Shown here: positions 12,400-24,099 of the stretch, in pieces
Position numbering within the stretch: the stretch's first letter is position 1
Layout of the letters: each line of letters opens with the position of its first letter
Assembly (NCBI GenBank): GCA_018350325.1
Contig: JAEVLN010000032.1
Coordinates: 310,001-374,000, forward strand
DNA length: 64,000 bases
DNA from: Globodera rostochiensis
Lineage: Eukaryota; Nematoda; Chromadorea; Rhabditida; Heteroderidae
Reading direction: 5' to 3'
Program-made: the position numbers and the translations under genes
The notes under the pieces: generated by a model
Database searches by the model: none
The model's input: only the letters and a program-made list of their open reading frames with translations
Told to the model about the DNA's origin: nothing

Positions 12400-13350
12400 T
12401 GTTTCTAATAATTGTTCATTTTATTTTAGAAATTTATACAAAAATCCAGTAAATTAGCATGTCTATTTAAGAAAAACATATAAAACATTGAAAAAGAAAA
12501 GCTAAAATTTAAACAATTTTGTTTGGCCTTTCAGACAATAACGGAATACACTTGTATAGAATATTTAAATTCTTTTAACACGAAGAAATTGTAATAAAAA
12601 AATGTTCCTTAAGTTTGTTTAGTTTCAGATCTTTCAAAGTGTTACATTAGTGTACTTACAGAGCGCTAGCAATTAACCAAAAATTTTGCTTAAATTTTAT
12701 GCTAACATTTTTTTTTAAAGATTTAAAACTTCTTATTTTTTCAATGATGAGCTCAAGAAAAGCTTACTATATTTTTCGTTTAATATATTTTAATTAAACT
12801 TAATTAATAAATAAATTTGTTTTGACAGTCTTCAAATATCTTATAATTTAATATTCAAATATTATTGTTTAAAACATAAATTATTATGGGATTGAAATTT
12901 TAAAATATTATTTTTATAAATAAACGGGGTAAAAGTTTGTTCCCTTAATTTAACTACTATAACTTTTTTAAATTATGAGATATCCTTTTTATTGACGAAA
13001 TATAATAATTAGGTGTATTAAATACTATTGTTAACTCATTAGCATTGTGCACAGATTTGAAGGCGGCCCAACCCATTTGTTTATATATTTGATTTTAATA
13101 TATCTGGTTAAACATTTGACAAAAAGACTAGTACATTTCACATTTTGATATTTTATGGATAAAAATTGAATTTATAGTTTCATGCAATACAATCATTGGT
13201 AAATTTAGACAAAAAAAAATTTAATATATATCATAGTTATTCTCTACTCTTCTGCAATAAAAAAAAATTGACTAACAAATGTTGAAACCCGGCGGCTTGT
13301 ACAAAGTTTCTAAAAATTAATTCAAAGTTTATGTAAAAATAAATGTGAGC
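12400..13350. other. AT-rich intergenic stretch
   Basis: No open frame, repeat or RNA feature could be supported between the interrupted exon and the aspartate dehydrogenase gene. Confidence 0.5.
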
Positions 13351-13351
13351 T

Positions 13352-15315
13352 TCATATTAAAAAATTTTTGTAATTTAAACACAAATTTTGCCAAAAATTT
13401 GGAAAGTTAATTAATGGACAAATCAATGTTTTTTTGCCTTTTACGCAGCCAAGAAATGCCAAAAATGTATTCTCGCCGCTGCTCACTCCGCCCGGCTGTG
13501 CCGCATATTCACGGCGCACCGTTGTCCTAAAGCCATTTTCGCCACCAATTTCGCATTCAATAATGTGCCAATTTTGAAGCCTGCAAATAAAAATAATAAA
13601 TATTATTTAAAATATAAAAAAAGAAAGCTGAATAAAATCAATTAAAAAGCAAAATAATAAATTTTTAAATTTTATACATAATATAGAAATTAGATAAAAT
13701 GTTAAAAAATATTTAAATATACATCGGATCAACGATGAGTTTGGCACAAGTGTTCGCAAAACCTAAATTATGCGCTGCAATTGCGGCACATGCCATTGCA
13801 TTGCTAAATAAATTTAAATTAATAAAAGAAAATATATAAATGAAATAAGTTCAATAAACATACACATTATTAGGTGCCAAAAGACAAATTTGACCAGCCG
13901 GACCTAATAAATAAATTAAGTGAATATATATGTCAGTATTAATTTTAAAAATTAAAAAAAAAAGAATTCTACTTTTAAAAAATTTTTGAAATGATCAATA
14001 AAAGTTTAAGCAGAAATCAATAATATGCCGTCCTCAAAGGCTCGGGGAGCATCAAAAAATGAATAATGGTAAATAAAAGTTGCTAAATTTAGATGAAACA
14101 AAATAAATATTAATTTTAGCATTTAATATTTTGAAATTCGCTTCATATTCTTTTTAATTACATAAAAATGTTCACCATCATAAAGTACTTTTGGCCGATT
14201 TGTGGCCCGCGATTCTTCACACAATTTGTGCAATGTAGACAATTCAGGCGAAGAATCGGCATTCAATGGAGGTAGATGAACAGCGGTTGGTGGCTTTAAC
14301 ATTGTGACAGTCAAGCTCTTAAAATTTTTGTAAAATTTTTATTTATTTTTTTAATAAAAAAGAGATCACCTTCAATGTGCCTAAATCGGCCATTTTTTGT
14401 ATATCTTTGGCACCCCAAAGTGCGCCTGAGGGGATGAACACAGAGCGATTTTTGTGCAGTTTTAGACTCTTCTGAAAACGGAATTGAAAAATTTAAAAAA
14501 ATCAAAAACATTACCTGAATTTCCTTTAAGGTCTGCTGGTTAGCCAACGCTGTGGGTGATCCGATCTGTGGCAATGTAATTTTAATTAAATTTTATTTTT
14601 TACCACAATGATTTAAAAAAGTATTTATTTGATGATAATATTCAATAAAGCAAATTGATTTATATAAAAAAATATCAAAAAAAAATTGTCGAGAAAAAAT
14701 AAAATTACATTTTTTTTATTATTACATTATTTTTTTTCATTTTTTTTGCATTTTTATTAAGCAATAATTTACAAAAAGGTCAGCATGGTGCAGAATCAAC
14801 TTAGCGTGATTGCGAATTATGTCCGGATGTGCCACCAAAAATAGAACAATTTTATTTAAATAAATAATTATTATAAAACATGGCAGCAAAAATCGAAATT
14901 ACCTGTTAAAAATACAAATAAAATTTGCTAATTAAAAAAAAATCAATTTTAGAAATCTTAAGACATTTGAATTTAAAAATTTAATGTGTTTAAAAATTTG
15001 TAAAATAATAACCTATCCACCTCAATGACTAGGTCTAAGCCTTCCAAATTTTCGGCATTCAACTCGTTGAGCCCCAACACGCCCTCATTTGGGTCCTCAG
15101 TTCGATTCCAAATTTTTTTAAGCACAAATTGTTGCGATTTGCCCAGTTCCACCTTCAGAAATTGGCCTAAATGAGTAATTTTAATTTTAATTTTAAATTT
15201 GAATTTTATTTTTTAATTATAATAAAAAGCAAATACACATACCTAAATGTCCAAATCCGATCATCCCAATACATTTCTTCAAATTCTCCTCATTCTTAAT
15301 TGCTCCATTTTCCAT
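13352..15315 (-). CDS. Aspartate dehydrogenase domain-containing protein (ASPDH-like)
   Basis: Nine exons: 15315-15243, 15166-15021, 14835-14773, 14565-14515, 14471-14370, 14317-14176, 13903-13864, 13803-13723 and 13580-13352 (308 aa; the animal homologue has about 283). The N-terminus carries a Rossmann motif, IGMIGFGHLG. Family landmarks follow in order: VIEVAHPDIIRNHAKLIL, GSPTALANQ, FIPSGALWGAKDIQKM, RPKVLYDGPAGQICLLAPNN and VNAMACAAIAAHNLGF. The family is predicted to be NAD(P)-dependent and cytosolic, acting on aspartate; the animal members are poorly characterised. All phases agree, but the acceptor before exon 3 is TTTTTG|GTG, not AG. The ATG follows a CAAAAG acceptor 141 bp after the stop of the methyltransferase gene, as in a nematode operon. 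A decayed copy of its middle lies at 8917-9385. Confidence 0.88.
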
Positions 15316-15456
15316 TCTTTTGAAGAGAATATTTTACACATGTACATAGAAATAAATAAAAATATGAAACAAAAATTAGCATAATATTATATTTAAGATG
15401 GAAAATAACATTTTTTACAAAATTTAAAATATTGTGTCGACAATTTTTCAAAATTT

Positions 15457-17796
15457 CTATTTCTTGCAAAACAACAACATTTCGGAGCCAGAAATAATTC
15501 CCAGTTGACCGGCATCAACAATTTTGGTCACAGTCCCTAAAAAAGGGAATGAATTTATAATGTAAATTTTTTTAATCATAATATTTATAAATTAATGGTA
15601 TATAAATTTTTCGCAAATAAAAACATTTAAAATATTTAAAACAACAACTATTTTGTAGTAATTTTAAAAAAATAAAAATTTTCATAACTGTATTGATAAA
15701 TATTTGAGTCAAGTCAAAAAAATTTTTAGTACATGCCTCGTATAAATATTTTGTTGAATTGATGAAAACCGCGTGGCAAAATTTTAAGCGTTTGTGCTAC
15801 TTTGATTAAACTTGCTGCGAGCGGAGAGCTAAAAAAAGTTTAATATATTTAAATAAATATATTAATTATTTTAAAACATAATGCCTTATTAAAAATGCCA
15901 GCCACGGTTTAGAGCAGTTTGTTTGTGTTTTCAATTTTTATTTTGGCATTTTCTTTTTACTTTGGAATTTTGATTTCATTTGCTCATTAATTTTTTTTTA
16001 TAGATTTGGCATTTAAATGTTGGCACTTTTCTCTCATTTAATCACCGCATCATCCACATGAAGACTGATGAGCGAGAAAAACAGTGATAAAATGGCATGC
16101 CACTTTCGTCCTGAAGCTCGTTGGCATGGACCAGTTGAAAGCCGGTTTCTTCCGCTTTTGCCAACAGTTCCCGGCGAGAATGGAGGGGCGGCATGCCGCA
16201 CCCGAACTCAAACTCAGACAAAAGTTTTCTGAAAATTTTAGCAGTTAAAAAATATTTAAAAATAAATCAATTAAAAAAGAAATACTTTTTTATTATTAAT
16301 TTAAAAATAATATATAAAAACGTAGCAGGTCAAAATCACTAACGGACAAAATACCTAATAAGCCAAAAGCGGACGAAATTACTAAATTGAGTATTAGTGA
16401 TTTCGTCCGCTTTTGGCTTATTAGGGATTTTGTCCGTTAGTAATTTTGTTCTAACGTGATAATTAAATTTAGAAAAAATTAACATAATATATTCTAACTT
16501 TTATATAAAATTAAAAATTTAATTTTCAACAATTTTTCAATATTCAAAAAATGATTAATATTTTACCGGTGTTTTTCGTCGTTCGCGTCGAATTTATCCG
16601 TTTTCAACAAATCATAAATCAACAATTTGCCCCCGGGCTTCAGTACGCGGGCCAATTCAGCAAAAATTTGACCCAAATTTGGCATATATTTCAAAGAATA
16701 AAGTGCAAAAGCTGCGTCTTGGCTGTATTTTTGAAGTGGAAGAGCTTAATTTTTAAATTAAACATGAATTTTTTCAGAATAATTCATATTAAAGGTTTTT
16801 TTATTTAAAAATTTTCCTTTACTTTTTGAGCTAGTAATTTTTTTAAAAGTAGATTTTAGGACTTTTTAAGTTTTAAATTCTAAAGGATTTTTTTTCTTAT
16901 ATATACAAAAAATACAACATAAATAGGAGAAAATTTATTTTTACTTTCTAAAAACAAAATTAACAATTTTATTAAATTATTAAATATTTACTTTTTGTGC
17001 AATCTCCCTCAATCAACTGGCAATGACTTTCGATGCCAAGCGAACGAAAATTGTCATTTCCAATGCAAACCTTATAAATTTAAAAGAATAACAAATAATT
17101 AACATATTTAATATATAACAAAAAAAACAAATAAACATTAATTATATATTTAAACGATGCATTTGAATTAAAAATTTTCTCGCTTCACCTCGTTGGCTGC
17201 GATGGTTAGACCGGTAAAATTGGCCCCGGTAAATGCCAAATGCTTTATGACGTCACCAATTCCACAGCCAATGTCCAAACAATGTTTGCCTTGGCTCAAT
17301 TCAAGGCTTAAATTGGAATTCAAATGTATGACACAATTAATTACATTAATTAAAATTTGTTGATAATTTTTTTTAAATTAATACAAAAATATTTATTGCT
17401 GCGGCTTAACCTTTGTCCAATGCGCAAATGCAATTGTCGCAATGCGACAGGAAGCGTCATGGACGACAATTTGTCGCGCATTAATGCCGACTTTTCATCC
17501 CATTGATGTTCCAGCGGCAGAATGGGTGGCACAAAGTGAAAACTGCCGCAAAAATATTCATCGATGACCTGTAAAATAGAAAAAAGTAAGCATAAATATT
17601 TTTTTAAATAATAAAAATTTATTAAAATTTGTAACATTTTTAAAATAAATATATTAATTAAATAATACTATTTAATATGTATTAATAAAATTTTTGCCTT
17701 TGACATGACGGAATAATAATGTGCAATGCATTCGCCATAATCTCCACTAAGTTGTGCTTCGGCATAAAGACGACTGTGTTCATTAACAAAAGCAAC
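15457..17796 (-). CDS. strm-1: Sterol methyltransferase, STRM-1-like (5' end missing)
   Basis: Eight exons: 17796-17698, 17568-17411, 17306-17189, 17070-16992, 16744-16567, 16228-16046, 15828-15737 and 15536-15457, giving 328 visible residues to the stop. The SAM-binding motif LDIGCGIGDVIKHLA is followed by GLTIAANE, then QDAAFALYSLKYMPN, ARVLKPGGKLLIYDLLKTD and a C-terminal AGQLGIISGSE. This order is that of the sterol methyltransferase family. In nematodes this family includes the sterol C4-methyltransferase STRM-1, which makes 4-methyl sterols from dietary sterol and limits dafachronic acid precursors; that role is inferred. Two introns have GC donors (17697 and 15736). The first visible exon opens directly after an acceptor, so a short N-terminal exon is missing. 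Its fifth intron contains a near-perfect hairpin (16328-16452). Confidence 0.85.
16328..16452. repeat. Near-perfect inverted repeat (MITE-like hairpin) in an intron
   Basis: Two arms of about 55 nt are separated by a loop of only a few nucleotides. The left arm runs from TCAAAATCACTAACGGAC to CGGACGAAATTACTA, and the right arm is its reverse complement with a handful of mismatches. It sits wholly inside an intron of the sterol methyltransferase gene. A small non-autonomous DNA transposon is the simplest reading. Confidence 0.85.
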
Positions 17797-17799
17797 CTA

Positions 17800-19140
17800 A
17801 AACTAAAATGATTTAATTTGTTTAAACATCATTTCAATAATTAAATTTAATGAATTGGAATTTTTTAACTAAATTATAAGCCATAAAAAAGAATATCGGA
17901 TTATATTTCTTAAAGAAGTTGTAATTATATTTTATCTATTAAATTTAAAATAACGATTATAATTTGTGTTAAGGTTAGACGTACTGATTAAAATAAATTT
18001 AAAATCTTTTGACTTTTTAAAATTTGTTAATTTGCTCTTTTTATATAAGAATAAATAAAACATAAATAGACAAATTGATCGATCGATTCGATGACAAAAA
18101 TATGGGTAGGGGGGGGGGGGGGGAGAGAGCTCTGTTTGATGACAGTCCCCCCCCCCCCGCCGACCTTCGTCGAAACGCCGCCACGTATGTACCTAGTTGC
18201 ACAATAAATTTGCTGATTTGTGAGCTTTTTTCGGTGGGTATAAAAGAATTTTAATTTGAAATTTCACAATTTTACGAATTTATTACCAAAACACAATTTT
18301 TCTGGGTAAGTTTTTTGTCCTCAAAATTGGTGGGCTGTTGCGGCGTGATTTTCTAATGGGATATAACAACGATTTGTTTGTTTCCAAGGTAACCCGAGGA
18401 GTTGGCAAACATTTGGACAAAAAATGAGAGAGAAAATTGCTTTGAATATTTAATATTATATTTAAATATATAAATATGTCAACATTTATTATTTTCAAAT
18501 TTAAAAAACTTGCCAGATCTTGACTTCGGAAATGGACAAGCAAATTGATAAATTGTTGAGAGAGATTCATTTTTTAGGAATTTTAAAATTATATTTATAA
18601 ATAAGAGAAAATTATTTAACATACAAAACAGTTATTGTTTTAAAATTGGTTTAATTCTTCTTTTTCAAAAAACAGATTTCGGGTGAAGCTTGAACAAAAA
18701 TCATTAACATTCTAAGAAATTTTTAGCCGGTGCTTATTCAGACCTACCCACTCCCATTAAAAATAAAAAGGCTTAACAAAAAACGTATTTCTGGACTTTT
18801 AACGTAAACATGGTTCTTTTTTAATAAGATTTTAAACAAAAAAGTCTAACGAATTTTAAAAAATTTTTAGACAAAATTTACATAACAAAAATCGCTTAGA
18901 TTTTCCGACGGCACCTATTAACACCGATTGGACTCCCCATCGTCAAAAACCTAAGAATTTTCTTCAAGACCTCGCCATTATTTCAAAAAAAAAAATTCAA
19001 AAACCCCAAAAATGCATTCTTAAAAATCGAACTTTTTTTTGAGTCAGACGCCGGGCCCCCAAAATTTACCAAACAATACAACAGGATTTTAAATTTGTTG
19101 TTTAGTAATAAACTAAAAATTAAACAAATTATTATTTTTA
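17800..19140. other. Intergenic stretch with ambiguous coding-like islands and a G-tract
   Basis: 18108-18122 is a run of G followed 25 nt later by a run of C (about 18147-18158), so the two can pair. At 18300-18388 the plus strand reads KFFVLKIGGLLRRDFLMGYN and ends AAG|GTAACC. At 18510-18570 both strands are open (plus strand SEMDKQIDKLLREIHFLG; minus strand an ATG followed by NLSQQFINLLVHF). No splice path joins these, so no gene is called. Confidence 0.35.
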
Positions 19141-19143
19141 AAG

Positions 19144-19298
19144 TTCTTGAGACGGAATTGCGCATATTTCATCGCCAAGTTGAACAACGCGCATTTTCGG
19201 AAATGGACTCGTTCAGCCGAAGATCTGAGAAAATAAAATCCAGGTCAACAACGAGCGTCGGGCAAGTCCTTCAATCGAGCAGATTATGTAAAGTGTGA
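19144..19298 (+). CDS. Candidate terminal exon, unknown charged protein
   Basis: After a TTTAAAG acceptor the plus strand is open for 51 codons to TGA. It includes ETELRIFHRQVEQRAFSEMD and RRSEKIKSRSTTSVGQVLQS. The composition is charged and helical and differs from the AT-rich flanks. The ambiguous plus-strand islands at 18300-18570 could be its upstream exons, but no matching donor was found after 18570. Confidence 0.4.
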
Positions 19299-19614
19299 AT
19301 TGTCATCGCAACAGACTATGGAAATTTGAGAGAAAATTGTTTGAATTTTAAAATCCAAAAGCAATAAATATTTTGAATTTATATTTTTAATTTAGGTAAT
19401 TAATTATCTAAAAATTTGATTTGTCAAAAACTAAAAATTAAGACTGGGATTTTTAAGGGTTTTACCTATTTTTTGTACAACTTTGTTTGGCGAGATATGC
19501 TCGAAACATGTTTTAGTCGGGAATTTCAGGACATAAAAACCTATTTTGAGAGTCCACGTCCTAAAGACTTTTTTGTACCTATTCCGCTATTTTTCAATTC
19601 AAATTTTTGAACTT

Positions 19615-20130
19615 TTCTTGCCAAGAGCACTAATTTTCCAAAATTTACAATTTACATAAAAATGTAATAAAATTTTAATTTTTTCTTGTTAAGAGATCTT
19701 CCATAGAAAATGTTTTGTTCCTTGCCCAAAATGCACTCCTTTTATACAATACACCTTTAAGATGAGCCAGTTCTCGAGCATTTTTAATATTTCAAAAAAA
19801 AAAGCTCAGTGAAATTGTTTTATATTTCAAAAATCATGTGAAATACCGAGTCTGATTGATAATTTTACAATGTAAAAAATGTTGTTAACGCTATTATTGT
19901 TATTTTACATTAATTTTTTTGCACCTATTTTGCTTATGAAACCAAATTTGCAGCTTATTTTGGCACTTTTTCACCTATTTAGGCGCTTGTATCGAGTAGT
20001 GCTGCACGAGGCCCTCTCCGATACTCAAGACTCGATAGCCGAGATCGAGACCCAAAAAACCCGAGACCTTTCTTGATTCGAGACCGATACCGAGACTCTC
20101 TTGCAGCACTAGTAGAGATTTGCAAACCTG
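19615..20130. repeat. Dispersed repeat, copy 1, followed by a CGAGAC block
   Basis: 19615-19990 resembles 38550-38800: both share CTTGCCAA...CACTAATTTT at the left, then TACCATGTAAAAAA/TTACAATGTAAAAAA, then CACCTATTTT, TTTTGCTTAT and TTTTGGCACTTTTTC. The end (19997-20110) is a degenerate CGAGAC block bounded by AGTGCTGCA and its complement TGCAGCACT. Confidence 0.6.
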
Positions 20131-20693
20131 AAAATTAACAATCGTTAATTTGTTAATATTAATTTATTTAAACCGCATTATGTTTTTTTTTTTTTTTTTT
20201 TTTAAATAATTTTGCTTTTTTCATTTTTGGGTCCCACAATGGTCACCACAAAAAGTGAATGAAAATAGTCCAACTTCGCTGGCAAGTACCTCATTCCAAT
20301 CAACATGGATTTTGCGGAAGACAACAATGACGGGAAGTGGAGGGGGGAGGGGAAACTCTTCATCATCTTGTCCAAAGTCTCGAGAATCGAGAGTTGTTGG
20401 ACGATGCTCGCGCGTAGTTGTTGGTCGAGAGTCTTGGGCAATATGGACAAACAAATATTGTTGAAAAGAAGAAGAAAAAAAGCACAAAAAATGGGATTGA
20501 ATGAAGTTGGGTGGGTAAGCGAGTGGAAAGAAAAGATTATATTGCTCTTCCGGTGAAAAAAGTTAGAGTGAGTGTATAAGCAAATGGACAGTGGAAGTGT
20601 GAGTTGGTGTGCACGGAAGATCAGAAAAAATTGATTCGTTAGGGTACTCTCAAAAAATTTTGTTTAGCTAAATTGATATTATAAAATTTTCTT

Positions 20694-20940
20694 TTCTTAA
20701 TATCCCAATATCTTGAAGTCTTCAAATTTAAACATTTTAAATCGTTTTATATTTAATTTCGAGCCATGGCTCTTCTTAATATCCCAATATTTTGAAGTCT
20801 TCAAATTTAAAAAACATTTTAAATTGTTTTATAAATTTAACTTTGGGCCATGCCTCTTTTTAATATCCCAATATTTTGAAGTCTTCAAATTTAAAAACAT
20901 TTTAAATTGTTTTATAAATTTAATTTTGGGCCATGGCTCA
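20694..20940. repeat. Tandem repeat, about 80-bp unit, three copies
   Basis: Three direct copies of a unit running from TTAATATCCCAATAT through GAAGTCTTCAAATTTAAA to GGGCCATGGCTC. Open frames here arise from the repeat. Confidence 0.85.
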
Positions 20941-20959
20941 ACAACGGAAGAACCCAAAG

Positions 20960-21395
20960 GAACAACAAAACCCCAGTATTCGTCTTCATCCTTCTTCAGC
21001 GTGCAACAACGACGTTCTTCCGGTTGCTTAATCTTCTTCATCACTTTCCATCCGATTTATTTATTTCTCATTGTCCAAATCACTTCCATTCTTGTTCATC
21101 CGATTGAGTGATCGAAAGCATCCTCAAGTCTTAAGACCACAACATAGAGAAACCTGCTCTCTAATCAGCAGTGATCATCAGCAGGTCGTCCCTCCCCCCT
21201 CCAGCTGATCAATCCGGACACTTGTCGCCCTCTTGTCTCGCGCAGCACGCGTTCCCCACCCCACCCGGACTGGATGATAACCAAACATCAACATCCAACA
21301 CAGACGTGGCCCATCATCATTGTGGTCCTAATGTTAGACTAGTTGGGCCACAGAATTGAATTGCCGCTGGACGACGGACGGCCGACCCGGTGAGA
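20960..21395 (+). other. Possible 5' untranslated exon of the astacin gene
   Basis: A GC-richer stretch ends in a good donor, GACCCG|GTGAGA at 21390, and lies about 500 bp upstream of the astacin ATG. Several short ORFs are present but none is convincing. A spliced 5' UTR is a guess from position and donor quality only. 21480-21600, just downstream, is a degenerate GGGATTGGGAC repeat. Confidence 0.25.
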
Positions 21396-21887
21396 CATTT
21401 CCTCTTTTTCCCAATTTGTTGATTTAATTGTTCAAAAAAAACTGATCAAAAAGTCATGCTCATATCCATTTTTATTAGTTGGCCGGGATTGGGATTTTTG
21501 GTAAAAACCGGGATTGGGATTGGGACGAGCATGTTGAACCCGGGACCGGGATCAAGATTACGACTTTTCAAGAACCGGGACCGAGATCGGGATTAACCTG
21601 AATTGATAATAGGGGAAATTTTTTTTTTGTAATAGTCTAATTAAGCACTCAACTTTGAACAAAGTTATAAATTTTTTAAATATTCAGCTTGTGAATTGTC
21701 ATCTAAAATAATTTTGTTTTAATTGGAAAAATTAAAACAATTTTTTAGAATTGTATTTCATGTATTGGAAAATCCGATGTTTCTTAACTTTGGTATCCAA
21801 TTTGTTGAACTTAAATTGTCTGTCCTTAAAAATGAGATTAGTTGTTGCTAATTTTTTGGTTAATTAAGATTTCACATCCAGAGGTGG

Positions 21888-23838
21888 ATGATGTGCCATA
21901 GTGGACGGACAAAAAATGCCAAAAGTTACCACATCCTTGTGGTACTGCTGTTGTCCTCCTCCGTCACTATGTGCCATTGTCGTCCACTGTTACCCGACCA
22001 TTTGGTGGAGCTGGACTTCATCAACGCATCGTGGCTCATCGACAACACAACGCCGGGCAAGGCGGCCACAATGTTTTTGGGCGATCAGCGATTCCACAAG
22101 GCAAAAAATTTTAAAAATTTAATTATTAAAAAATTTGTAATCTTTTTTGATCTAATCAATATTTGTTCATATAAATTAGCGACAACGTCGTGGCTCAGTT
22201 GTCGCATTGGAATCGGACAAATGGCCTAATGGTCGAATTCCCTATGTTCTTTCTACAGCATATTGTAAATGTTTAAAATTAACCAAAAAAACAAATATTC
22301 AAAAGTTAATAATATTATGTTAATTAATTTTATTATGAAAACACAAATTAGTTTATAAAGAAATAGTTAAAATTTGGTGTTTATTTTTAGCACCACAACA
22401 GCGTGCAGTTTTGGCACGCGCAATCACAGCATATAATGCCAAAACTTGCATACGGTATTTAAATATGTATTTAATATAAATGCTTTAAAAAAATAAAGTT
22501 TTTAATTATCAAAAAAGTTTTAATAAAAATTAAAGAATTTTCTTTCAAGTTTTGTCCCGAAGACGCCAGCAGATAAGGATTATGTTGTCATCTCAAAGTT
22601 GGATGGGTAAACTTCGCTTTTTAATTATATTTATGTAAAATTAAATTAAGGCATTAAAATAAATAATTTTAAATAAAAATTAATATATAAAAAGATGTTT
22701 TGCGGATTTTGCACGTGTCGGTGGCAAACAGCACGTGTCGTTGGCAGATGAATGTGTTGAGTATTCAACAATAATTCACGAATTTATGCACGTCGTTGGA
22801 TTGTAATTAAAAACCAATTTATTTAATTAATTTAAATATTTTTATATTTTAGTATCCACGAGCACCAACGGGAAGACCGGGACGGATTTGTACAGATTCG
22901 CTGGGAGAATGTGATTGACGGTGAAAGTTTTAAATAAAAACTTAAATTTAAAATTTATTGTAAATTTTATAATTTTGAAGGTCGGGAAATTTAGTAAAAA
23001 ATTTTTTTAATTTTTGTGCATTTTTTAGGGGCCAGTGCAGATTTTGAAAAATTGAGTGCCGTAGGACTGAGCAATTATGACGAGCCATATGACTACTTTT
23101 CCATTATGCACTGTAAATATTAAAAAAAAATTTATTAATAAAGATTGAAAATATGAATAAATATTAAAAATTAATATTACTAATAAAAAAATGTACAAAA
23201 AGTCCGCGAGTATACGAGTTCTGTCAAAAATCGATTTTCTGGAGAGCTTTTTTATTTTTTAAAAATTCAAATTAAGAAGCATCAATATGTCTTGATAATT
23301 ATTATCCGATTGAATTTAAATTATGCGCCGCCGGAAAATGTTTACAAAAATCAGCAATCTGTTAAGAAAAACCCGGATTCGTACCCGTATCCGCGGAGCG
23401 TGTTTAAATATTTAAAATAGCTTTTTTAAAAAATGATGAAAATAAAACTTAATTAAATCAAAAAATAAATAAAATGTAAAATTATATCAAAAATCAAAAA
23501 CTTCCTTTAGATGAAAATACGGAAGGCAGCAAAAATGGAAACCCCACCATAACAGCAAATGCTCCGGAATACACAAAATTAATGGGCAAATCGGCTGATT
23601 TCACTGAGGGTTAAAATTGAAATAATTTTTAACAATTTTTTGTTAAAATTTTATTAACCCAATTATAAAACAACAAAAAATTTGTTAATTATTTGCAGGC
23701 GACCTCAACCGCGTGAACCGGGCCTATCGGTGCCATAACATTCTGTTGAGAAGACATCCGGCAACATCCATTCCCAACACCGTTCAACGACCTTTTTCAA
23801 CTCCCAATTTTAACATGCGTACATTGTGGAGAGGATGA
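21888..23838 (+). CDS. Secreted astacin-family (M12A) metalloprotease
   Basis: Nine exons: 21888-22100, 22180-22264, 22391-22454, 22550-22606, 22695-22802, 22853-22920, 23029-23112, 23511-23609 and 23699-23838 (305 aa, all phases consistent). An N-terminal hydrophobic segment ([12 protein letters not shown]) serves as signal peptide. The prodomain has the FLGD aspartate-switch motif, followed by a basic cleavage site, FHKRQRR. The catalytic domain begins near [11 protein letters not shown] and contains the zinc motif [19 protein letters not shown] and the Met-turn SIMHY. The four conserved astacin cysteines are present (TCIRF, GCFADF, DECVEY, YRCHN). The protein ends soon after the catalytic domain, with no EGF, CUB or ShK domain. 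Intron 1 has a GC donor (22101). Nematode astacins act in cuticle remodelling, hatching or digestion; which applies here is unknown. Confidence 0.95.
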
Positions 23839-23984
23839 TGTCCTGATTAGATCATTTTAAAAAACATGTTTATTAGCTTTAATTGCAAAAAAAGGACACT
23901 ATGGGTTTTTCGCTTTTTGTAAAAGTCATTTTTGTTTGCGGGACGGAGTTGAGCGTGGGTGTTATTTTTTTTTGCTCATATATA

Positions 23985-24090
23985 GGGTGGTAAATTATAT
24001 GCACATTCATATTTTTTCCTGAACTGGGAACGGTCTGAAACCCACATGTTTTCAGCATGGTTTGAAGCTTCTAGAACTGCCCCTAAAGAT
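23985..24090. repeat. Dispersed repeat, copy 1 of 2 (downstream of astacin)
   Basis: Shares blocks with 51893-52005: ATTATATGCACAT, TTTTTCCTGAACTG, GGTCTGAAAC, ACATGTTTTCAGC, TGGTTTGAAGC and TTCTAGAAC. Both copies lie just after a gene's stop codon. Downstream, 24290-24420 is rich in TGCATATTT variants. Confidence 0.8.
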
Positions 24091-24099
24091 CAACTTTTT

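Noticed and set aside
14018..14045. Coding-like scrap PRAFEDGILL in the dehydrogenase gene
   Set aside because: Skipping it joins YDG directly to PAGQICLLAPNN in phase, matching the family; it is intronic.
23190..23400. Open stretch [19 protein letters not shown] between astacin exons 7 and 8
   Set aside because: The direct join from 23112 to 23511 restores SIMHY and keeps phase; no acceptor exists for this stretch, so it is intronic.
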